NCBI GenBank assembly: GCA_014377495.1
Contig: JACMPN010000066.1
Location: 1 to 5,075, forward strand
Source: Candidatus Sericytochromatia bacterium
Lineage (GTDB): Bacteria > Cyanobacteriota > Sericytochromatia > JACMPN01
DNA: 5,075 nucleotides
Direction of reading: 5' to 3'
Positions within the stretch are counted from its first letter, which is position 1. Every line of letters begins with the position of its first letter. Positions 1 to 5,075 of the stretch are shown in pieces. The notes beneath the pieces are model-generated. The model searched no databases, had not been told where the DNA came from, and was given only the letters and a program-made list of their open reading frames with translations. A program made the translations under genes and the position numbers.

Positions 1-476
1 CCACGACCTTCAAAGAAGAGACCGTGACGGATCTCTTCGGTGAGCAGGCAGTCCTTTGCGGCGGCGCCACCGCGCTCGTCCAGGCCGGTTTCGAGACCCT
101 GACTGAAGCCGGCTACCAGCCGGAAGTCGCTTATTTTGAAGTGCTGCACGAGCTGAAGCTGATCGTCGACATGATGTACGAAGGCGGCATGGCCTGGATG
201 CGTCACTCAGTCAGTGAAACGGCGGAATACGGCGACTACACCCGGGGACCCCGGGTGATCAACGATTCTTCCCGGGCGGCGATGAAGGAGATCCTGCGGG
301 AGATCCAGACGGGCGCGTTCGCCAAGGAATTCATCCTGGAGAACCAGGCCGGTCAGCCGATGTTCCAGAAACTGCGCCAGGAAGGCGCCGATCACCCGAT
401 CGAGGCTGTCGGCCGCAACCTGCGCGAGATGATGAGCTGGGTCCGTGACGCCAAAAAAGATTCGAGCGAAGCGTGA
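1..476 (+). CDS. ilvC: Ketol-acid reductoisomerase, C-terminal half (5' truncated by window edge)
   Basis: Ketol-acid reductoisomerase converts 2-acetolactate or 2-aceto-2-hydroxybutyrate, with Mg2+ and NADPH, to the dihydroxy acid in cytoplasmic valine, leucine and isoleucine synthesis. The reading frame is open to the left edge (first full codon at base 3), so the GTG at 24 is not the start. The 157 visible residues are the helical, metal-binding C-terminal domain. The N-terminal Rossmann NADPH domain lies outside. Family metal ligands are visible: Asp and Glu of DLFGEQAVLCGG (codons at 30 and 42) and the two Glu of YFEVLHE (138 and 150). The substrate-binding serine region is HSVSETAEYG (204-233). 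It ends at REMMSWV plus a short tail, the usual end of the short class I form of about 330-340 residues, and lacks the second helical repeat of the long E. coli type. The TGA is next to the ilvE start, indicating an operon. The identification is firm. Confidence 0.97.
   Translation, partial: TTFKEETVTDLFGEQAVLCGGATALVQAGFETLTEAGYQPEVAYFEVLHELKLIVDMMYEGGMAWMRHSVSETAEYGDYTRGPRVINDSSRAAMKEILREIQTGAFAKEFILENQAGQPMFQKLRQEGADHPIEAVGRNLREMMSWVRDAKKDSSEA
239..257. repeat. Perfect 19-base inverted repeat inside ilvC
   Basis: CACCCGGGG (239-247) and CCCCGGGTG (249-257) are exact reverse complements around a single A. As RNA it could form a seven-base-pair stem with a five-base loop. It encodes the conserved TRGPRV stretch of ketol-acid reductoisomerase, so protein constraint plus GC-rich codon choice may explain it. 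Confidence 0.5.
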
Positions 477-478
477 AC

Positions 479-1399
479 ATGACCTCGAAGTTCATCTGGA
501 TCAATGGGGATCTCGTCCCCTTTGAACAGGCGACAATCCCCTTTCTCTCCCCCGCCTTCCATTATGGCCTCGGCGTGTTCGAGGGCATCCGCTGCTACAA
601 CACGGAGACGGGGCCAAACATCTTCCGGCTGCGCGAACACATGCAGCGGCTCGTGCACTCGGCCAGCATCCTCGGCTTCCTCGACCTCCCCTATGGAGTG
701 GCTGAGCTTGAAGAGGCCGCCAAAGTCACCATCCGGGCCAACGAATTCGCCGAATGTTACATCCGCCCGGTCATCCACCTGGCGGAAGGCGGCATGAACC
801 TGAACATTGCCTCCGGTAAGGCTTACTTCGGCATCGCCGTGTGGGAGTGGACGGCTTACCTCGGCAAAGAGGCGGCCGACAAGGGCGTGCGCTGCAACGT
901 CTCGACGTACACCCGGCACCACCTGAACTCGATGATGACCAAAGCCAAGATCACGGGCAACTACCCGAACTCGGTGATGGCCAAGACCGAGTCGGTCCGC
1001 CTCGGCTTCGACGAGGCGATCATGCTGGATGCCCAGGGCTACGTGGCCGAATGCTCCAGCGAGAACATCTTCATCATCCGGGACGGGGTCATCTACACCC
1101 CGCCGTCGGCGGCCATCCTGGAAGGCATCACCCGGGAATCGGTGATGATCCTCGCCAGGGGCTTTGGCTACGAGGTGCTCGAACAGCAGATGTCGCGTGA
1201 CCAGTTATACCGTGCGGACGAGATCTTCATGACCGGCACGGCCGCCGAAGTCATTGCCATCACCGAAGTCGATCACCGCAAGATCGGCAGCGGTCGCATG
1301 GGGCCGATCACCCGCCAGTTGCAGGACGCCTATCACGAGACTGTCCGTGGCAAACATGCCCGCTCGGCAACGTGGTGCACGCCGGTAAGCGCCGGCTAA
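479..1399 (+). CDS. ilvE: Branched-chain amino acid aminotransferase (PLP fold type IV)
   Basis: This cytoplasmic PLP enzyme transfers the amino group between glutamate and the 2-oxo acids of valine, isoleucine and leucine, the last step of their synthesis. From the ATG at 479 it is 306 residues, the normal family length. Visible motifs are FHYGLGVFEGIRCY (residues 27-40), typical of branched-chain aminotransferases rather than aminodeoxychorismate lyases; the PLP Schiff-base lysine K157 in AKITGNYPNS; the cofactor-contacting glutamate E191 in AECSSENIF; and the phosphate-binding regions GITRES (from 216) and TGTAAEV (252-258). D-amino acid transaminase belongs to the same fold, but the EGIR motif argues against it. 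An in-frame GTG at 473 overlaps the ilvC stop and would add two residues. The ATG gives the usual N-terminus, and neither start has a strong ribosome binding site, so translation is probably coupled to ilvC. The gene ends in TAA, 39 bases before a terminator hairpin. Confidence 0.95.
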   Translation: MTSKFIWINGDLVPFEQATIPFLSPAFHYGLGVFEGIRCYNTETGPNIFRLREHMQRLVHSASILGFLDLPYGVAELEEAAKVTIRANEFAECYIRPVIHLAEGGMNLNIASGKAYFGIAVWEWTAYLGKEAADKGVRCNVSTYTRHHLNSMMTKAKITGNYPNSVMAKTESVRLGFDEAIMLDAQGYVAECSSENIFIIRDGVIYTPPSAAILEGITRESVMILARGFGYEVLEQQMSRDQLYRADEIFMTGTAAEVIAITEVDHRKIGSGRMGPITRQLQDAYHETVRGKHARSATWCTPVSAG

Positions 1400-1495
1400 A
1401 GGCTCTAGCCAGCGCCAGCGAGTCACAGCCATGCTGCAAGTCCCGGCATGCCGCCATGCGGGATCCGGGACTTTTTCCGGAGGTGGACGCTGGCA
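1400..1495. other. Convergent intergenic gap
   Basis: This 96-base gap separates the stop codons of ilvE (+ strand) and the small acidic protein (- strand). It contains the ilvE terminator hairpin and no other recognisable signal. Because both flanking genes point inward, no promoter is expected here and none is seen. Confidence 0.8.
1438..1476 (+). terminator. Intrinsic terminator after ilvE
   Basis: A perfect 9-bp stem, AAGTCCCGG (1438-1446) against CCGGGACTT (1465-1473), is followed by a T run at 1472-1476 that overlaps the stem foot. Inside the loop a second short stem, CCGC (1451-1454) with GCGG (1458-1461), closes on three bases. The T tract lies only on the + strand side, so the structure should stop ilvC-ilvE transcription. 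The other side has no T tract, so it is a poor intrinsic terminator for the converging - strand genes, although the hairpin could still protect their transcript end. Confidence 0.85.
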
Positions 1496-1939
1496 TCAGT
1501 AGCCGGCGAAGTCGGCGAAGTCGTAGTGGCTCAGCTCAAAAAACACGGGTTCGCCGCGATCGGTCATGCCGCTCAGGAGATGTCCCAGATCCGTCTCGCC
1601 CCGCAATCGGGGTTGCACCCAGGTCTGCCGAATGGCGTCCTTCATCGTCAACATCAGGTTCGCCCCCTGCAGGGCCGCCATATCGGGGGCCGCCACCGGG
1701 ATCGGCACGGCCTGCGTCAACACGGCCAGGGTGGCGGGTGTCACGGACTGAGCTGCCAGGCTGATGTCCGTCAGGGCCCCGTCGGCCTCGCGGTAGAGGA
1801 TGATCTCAAACGCCGGGAACTCGCAGATGGCGCCGCCGGCACTGAAGATGCAGCCCCGGCCGTCGAAGCGGTAGCGCTCCTCGATGGCCCCGGTCTCGAC
1901 GCCGGTCAGGATCTCCGACCGTTCCAAGGTGATGTTCAC
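1496..1939 (-). CDS. Small acidic protein of unknown function, partner of the large upstream gene
   Basis: This is a 147-residue protein that I do not recognise. The GTG at 1937-1939 is chosen because AGGGGG (1952-1947) lies seven bases upstream and the previous gene ends three bases before. The first internal ATG is near residue 92. By count it has about 20 Asp/Glu against about 10 Arg/Lys, so it is clearly acidic. It has two cysteines (C30, C39) and no signal peptide or membrane segment. The pattern suggests a compact alpha/beta cytoplasmic protein: an early strand-rich part (RYRFDGRGCIF, AFEIILYRE), then alanine-rich helical sequence. It ends in an aromatic tail, HYDFADFAGY, containing an exact DFA duplication. 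The start is in the same frame as the large gene, so an amber-split C-terminal domain is an alternative. Position, size and acidity would suit an immunity protein, secretion chaperone or adaptor, but this is inference from context. The opposite-strand frame over the same bases has shadow-like Gly/His/Arg/Gln composition. Confidence 0.75.
   Translation of the reverse strand: MNITLERSEILTGVETGAIEERYRFDGRGCIFSAGGAICEFPAFEIILYREADGALTDISLAAQSVTPATLAVLTQAVPIPVAAPDMAALQGANLMLTMKDAIRQTWVQPRLRGETDLGHLLSGMTDRGEPVFFELSHYDFADFAGY
1505..1522 (-). repeat. In-frame 9-base tandem duplication at the 3' end of the small gene
   Basis: GACTTCGCC occurs twice head to tail on the - strand (1522-1514 and 1513-1505), encoding DFADFA just before the final GY and the stop. 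The two units are identical at the nucleotide level, which suggests a recent slippage duplication. It is short and could also be chance. Confidence 0.6.
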
Positions 1940-1942
1940 GGC

Positions 1943-4900
1943 CTAACCCCCTGCCGTCGGTTCGGCGAGCTTGTGAAACGTGTCCGAGGCCAGGCCCGTC
2001 TTGATCAACGGCAGGGTCACGGCAAACTGATTGTAGTGGCCGACGCCGCCGGCGACATGCTCGACGCGCAGGCCCGGCTGCATGGATGAAAACTTCCCCC
2101 GGGTGGACGGAGGCTTGGCAGACCAGGCCGCATACTCGACCTTCAGGGCCTGCAGATGGGCCACGATGGTCGCTTTGGTCGCCTCACGATCGGCTGTCAC
2201 AGGGCGCGTGGCCCTGCCCTTGAGGGTTTCCGGCAATACGGAGACCAACAGTTTGTCGGTGAGCTTTTCCGCTGCGGCATCCAGTGTCGCCTCGGTGCCC
2301 GCAGCACCAATGGCGCCGACGAACGTCGCCTCCTTCAGGACCAGCCGGGTATGCAGTTGGGCGTGGCCGTCGCCGTCCGACGAGAAAACGGATCCCTGCT
2401 TCACCGTGACGCTGAGCGGCTTGGGGGCGGCCAAGGCCACCTGATGTGCCTCGCCTTCCTCGTGGAGCGAGTCGAGGGTCAGTTCGTTCCCCAGCGCGTT
2501 GATGAAATGGAAGTCCCCACTGCTGGCGTCCGTTCCGAGCCGGAAGTCCAGCTTGAACTTGTCGTCCCGGACAGGCGAACGTTGCTCGATTTTGGCGACA
2601 AAGTCGTGATAGGCGACCGTGTAACTGACATGGGACTGTTTTTTGGAAAAATCGACGAAATGGCCCTTCAGGAGATGCAAGGCCCCCATGACGGCGATTT
2701 TGCTCTTTTCAGCGTCGAAGTTCCCGACGAACCCCTTGCTGCGGGCGGCGGTCAGCACGTCGGGGCTCATGTAGGCCACAGCCTTGTCCACGAAAGCATG
2801 GGTGGCCGCCGCCTGCTGCTTTGAGGACGCCGGAGCCGGATCGAGGATCGCCTGCAGTTCTTTGAAGTCGAACTTCATCCGGGCAGCCAGATCGATAATC
2901 GTCTGGCCGCCAGTGACGTCGACCTGGCGGCCATAGAGCGTCACACCGGGGGCTGTGGCTAGGGGCAGCGTCCCGGCATCCGACCCGATCACCGGGGCGG
3001 GTGCATCGTTCACCGTCCGCCAGGCCTCATACGCCGCACTGGCATGCAGGCTGCCGATCGACAGCCCGTTGACCCCGAAGTCGATCTTTACGGCGAGCCG
3101 CTTTTCTGTCGACACGCCGACTTGGGCTTCGCCAAGGGTGATCTTGCCGCCGGACGACGGCATGAAGTCCAGCCGCAGGGTCGCCATGTCCTTGGAGCGG
3201 TAACTCAGTCCCAGCGCTGCGTAGTTCGCCTCGGACGTGACGCCTTCACCACCGAAGAGGGCGTTCGCCTTGGCTTGCAGGGCTTTCAAGGCGGTCCGCA
3301 CGGCCGCCTCGGTCCCCGAGGTGTCGACGTTGGCCCCCTCCCGATTTGCCTGGGTCAGGACGGAGTTCACCCGATCCGTCATCTTCAGGATGATGACCTC
3401 CAGCGCCCGGGCTCCGGCAGGGCCTGCCTTGGTCATGTTTTGCAGCTTGGTGAGGCTGATGTCCAGGGACATCGAGGCATCCTCCAGGACCTGCGTCCCT
3501 CGCGCCGTGGTCCGCTGGACGACGTCCAGCGAGACCTGGGAGGCCGTCTTGCCGTCACGGCTGGCACCCGGTCGGGTCGTCAGCGTGTACGCGGTCGCCG
3601 TCAGCTTTTCACCGCCGTCGGTGGTGATCTCCTCGGTCCGCCCCGTCTCCACGGTGGTCCGCACGCCCGGTAGCAGGCTGTCGGAGCTCTTTTCCTTGCG
3701 GCTGACGGGCAGTGTCGTCACCGTCTCGCCTGCGGTCATGGTGAAGTTGGCGCCGCTGACCACGGCCGTATAGTGGCCGGCCACGGGCGGGGCCGTCTTG
3801 GTGGCCATTAGGTCGGCAGGGTCGCGGTTCCCCAGGAAGGCCGCCAGGTCCCCCGCTGAGGCAAAGGTGTAGGTAACCTGCTCCCGGTGTCCGAGACCGG
3901 CCTTCGCGGCTTTGGCATAGCCCAGGCCGAGGCGGCTGGCGCTCAGTTCGCCGCTGACCCCGCCCGAGCCTTCGTATTCGGTCGTCGACACCAGCCGGAA
4001 CTGGCCGTCCGGCAAGGCCGTGACTTCCGCCTTCTTTGTGGCCGTGGCGTCGACGCTTACGCCGACGGAGGCCTTCATCCCGCCCAGCTTGCTGAGGGCC
4101 GTCCCGACGACGGGATCGAGCGACAGGAGATCGAACTCAATCCCGAACGAGATGCCCAGCTCGCCAGAGACGGCCCGCTCGTCACCCGGCCGCATCGCCT
4201 TGGCGGCAGCCAGGACCCGGGTCTCGATCGGACCGAGGATCCGGGGCGGCGGCGGGGCTTTCCAGATATGACCCGTCACTGAGGTGCGGACGTCCCGGGC
4301 GGCGGCACGCTCGGCATGACCGGCGGCGACACCGGCGGCCGTGGCGGCGACGACGATCTGCGGTCGGCTCTGGAATGTGTCGAGGACGGCGGCCTTGATC
4401 GTCCCGAAAACCCGCTTGATCGAGCCCCAGACTCCTTTGTTGGTGGCCGGTGACGGCTTGCCGACCTCCAGCACCTTGGGGCGTGCGAGGGACACGACCT
4501 GATCGGCCGCCTCGGCGAAATGGGTCGCCGGCAGGCCTTCCCGGGTCGTGTCCTTGACCGTGGCCCGCTCGAACATTGTCGCCAGGGTATCCGGCCGCTG
4601 CCGCCAGTGATCGGTTGCCGTCACCCGGGCGCTGACCTGGAAGAACTTCTGTAGCGTATCGAAGGCTTTCATGTAGTCGCCGGTCTGGCGGGCCTCGGCA
4701 AAGGCCCCGCTGAACTCGTGCAACGAGCCGTCCAGCAAGCCCTGATGCTGTTTGATGACCTCGGTCCGCAGGGTGCGGTTCTTCATCGCCGCAATCGACC
4801 CGCCGGCCGTCGTCCCGTCAAAGGCTTCCTTGCTGAAGTCCGCCGTCCGCCGGATATCGGTGGACAGGCCGTCCTTGTTGTCGACGTAGGACTCGACCTG

Positions 4901-5075
4901 GACGGCCAGGGCGATGTTCGTGAAGGCGTCGACACCGGCGTCACGGAGGGAATTGCCGCCGGCCAGCGAGGCGGCGAACGACGTCAGGATGGCCCGGGTG
5001 GCCGCATTGGACAGGCCGGCGTTCTGGGCGGCCTCGAATACGACCAGTTGCTTGACGATCGGCAGCGATTTCAGG
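1943..5075 (-). CDS. Very large cysteine-free modular protein of unknown function (N-terminus beyond window)
   Basis: The frame is open from the right edge to the TAG at 1943-1945, giving 1,043 visible residues. The ATG at 4784-4786 is internal (visible residue 97): the 96 codons before it have no stop and normal composition. I do not recognise the family. Counting from the right edge, residues 1-200 are mostly helical, followed by a weak hydrophobic stretch (IVVAATAAGVAAG, about 240-252) and a proline linker (APPPPRIL, about 273-280). Residues 300-530 are rich in Gly, Val, Thr and Ser with alternating patterns, suggesting beta-strands (GGMKASVGVSVDATAT, QVTYTFASAGDLAAFL). Residues 532-607 look helical and 612-680 beta-like again. 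Residues 718-746 resemble LysM, and 755-1043 are mixed. No catalytic motif or complete transmembrane helix is evident. There is no cysteine, which suits exported or structural proteins but proves nothing. A polymorphic toxin-like protein, injection-system cargo or surface protein are possibilities. The small downstream gene is probably in the same operon; the promoter is outside the window. Confidence 0.85.
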   Translation of the reverse strand, partial: LKSLPIVKQLVVFEAAQNAGLSNAATRAILTSFAASLAGGNSLRDAGVDAFTNIALAVQVESYVDNKDGLSTDIRRTADFSKEAFDGTTAGGSIAAMKNRTLRTEVIKQHQGLLDGSLHEFSGAFAEARQTGDYMKAFDTLQKFFQVSARVTATDHWRQRPDTLATMFERATVKDTTREGLPATHFAEAADQVVSLARPKVLEVGKPSPATNKGVWGSIKRVFGTIKAAVLDTFQSRPQIVVAATAAGVAAGHAERAAARDVRTSVTGHIWKAPPPPRILGPIETRVLAAAKAMRPGDERAVSGELGISFGIEFDLLSLDPVVGTALSKLGGMKASVGVSVDATATKKAEVTALPDGQFRLVSTTEYEGSGGVSGELSASRLGLGYAKAAKAGLGHREQVTYTFASAGDLAAFLGNRDPADLMATKTAPPVAGHYTAVVSGANFTMTAGETVTTLPVSRKEKSSDSLLPGVRTTVETGRTEEITTDGGEKLTATAYTLTTRPGASRDGKTASQVSLDVVQRTTARGTQVLEDASMSLDISLTKLQNMTKAGPAGARALEVIILKMTDRVNSVLTQANREGANVDTSGTEAAVRTALKALQAKANALFGGEGVTSEANYAALGLSYRSKDMATLRLDFMPSSGGKITLGEAQVGVSTEKRLAVKIDFGVNGLSIGSLHASAAYEAWRTVNDAPAPVIGSDAGTLPLATAPGVTLYGRQVDVTGGQTIIDLAARMKFDFKELQAILDPAPASSKQQAAATHAFVDKAVAYMSPDVLTAARSKGFVGNFDAEKSKIAVMGALHLLKGHFVDFSKKQSHVSYTVAYHDFVAKIEQRSPVRDDKFKLDFRLGTDASSGDFHFINALGNELTLDSLHEEGEAHQVALAAPKPLSVTVKQGSVFSSDGDGHAQLHTRLVLKEATFVGAIGAAGTEATLDAAAEKLTDKLLVSVLPETLKGRATRPVTADREATKATIVAHLQALKVEYAAWSAKPPSTRGKFSSMQPGLRVEHVAGGVGHYNQFAVTLPLIKTGLASDTFHKLAEPTAGG
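1947..1952 (-). promoter_or_regulatory. Ribosome binding site for the small acidic protein
   Basis: AGGGGG on the - strand can pair with the anti-Shine-Dalgarno sequence, allowing one G-U pair. It is seven bases from the GTG at 1939. It lies inside the last codons of the large gene, so the two proteins are probably translationally coupled. Its presence favours independent initiation over read-through of the TAG. Confidence 0.5.
2837..2923 (-). other. LysM-like segment within the large protein (tentative)
   Basis: Visible residues about 718-746 of the large protein read VDVTGGQTIIDLA, then an amphipathic stretch ending in FKELQAILDP. This follows the LysM layout: a strand ending in V, a turn with GxT, a helix with (I/L)A, then a second helix with L..L and a terminal (N/D)P. 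The usual tyrosine before the first strand is absent and the domain would be buried mid-protein. LysM domains bind peptidoglycan or chitin glycans and also occur in baseplate proteins of contractile phage-like systems. The assignment rests on pattern only. Confidence 0.4.

Noticed and set aside
392..922. 176-residue open frame on the - strand across the ilvC-ilvE junction
   Set aside because: It lies antisense to two firmly identified genes and has no family resemblance. It is explained by GC-rich codon periodicity.
841..1200. 119-residue + strand frame inside ilvE
   Set aside because: It overlaps the aminotransferase active-site region in another frame, and its Gly/Arg/His-rich composition marks it as a shadow.
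1381..1396. GCCGG...CCGGC inverted repeat at the end of ilvE
   Set aside because: It is only five base pairs, lies within the coding end and has no T run. The longer hairpin at 1438-1473 is the credible terminator.
1448..2089. 213-residue open frame on the + strand opposite the small acidic gene
   Set aside because: It would start inside the terminator hairpin and is rich in Gly, His, Arg and Gln, typical of a shadow frame. The - strand frame has balanced composition, a ribosome binding site and operon spacing.
2156..4282. Several + strand open frames of 80-222 residues opposite the large gene
   Set aside because: They are all antisense to a 1,043-codon frame, with Arg/Gly/Pro/Ser-skewed composition and no recognisable domain. 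Long shadow frames are expected at this GC content.
4328..4366. Possible transmembrane helix in the large protein (IVVAATAAGVAAG)
   Set aside because: The hydrophobic core is only about 13 mostly small residues, flanked by charged sequence. It is too short and weak to call a membrane segment.
4240..4370. GGC/GCC-rich low-complexity stretch that could be taken for a repeat array
   Set aside because: It encodes the proline linker and alanine-rich segment of the large protein. Unit length and order are irregular, so it is compositional rather than a true repeat array.

Overview
The window looks like chromosomal DNA from a GC-rich bacterium. It joins a conserved amino-acid biosynthesis segment on the + strand (1-1399) to an accessory-looking block on the - strand (1496-5075). 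The two blocks converge on a 96-base gap that carries an intrinsic terminator. The phylum cannot be fixed from sequence alone. The short class I ketol-acid reductoisomerase and bacterial-type branched-chain aminotransferase fit many GC-rich lineages; a Chloroflexota- or Deinococcota-like origin is only an impression.

Left block: the C-terminal half of ilvC (ketol-acid reductoisomerase) runs in from the left edge and ends at 476. ilvE (branched-chain aminotransferase) follows immediately, with an ATG two bases after the ilvC stop or an overlapping GTG at 473. The products catalyse the second and the last common steps of valine and isoleucine synthesis, so they are very probably one operon. A 9-bp hairpin followed by five T residues (1438-1476) ends it.

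Right block: one very long - strand reading frame runs from the right edge to a TAG at 1943-1945. It has 1,043 visible codons, and the true start lies beyond the window. The ATG at 4784-4786 is only the first internal methionine, because the frame stays open for another 96 codons to the edge. I do not recognise the protein as a named family. It has no cysteine in its visible length and alternates helical and glycine/valine/threonine-rich beta-type regions. It also contains a short stretch that resembles a divergent LysM motif.

A small acidic protein of 147 residues (1496-1939, - strand) follows three bases after the TAG and in the same frame. It has its own plausible ribosome binding site and GTG start. 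The pair could be a large exported, cargo or toxin-like protein with a partner (immunity protein, chaperone or adaptor), or one polypeptide split by an amber codon. Neither function is established by the sequence. No RNA genes, CRISPR arrays, insertion sequences or attachment sites were seen.
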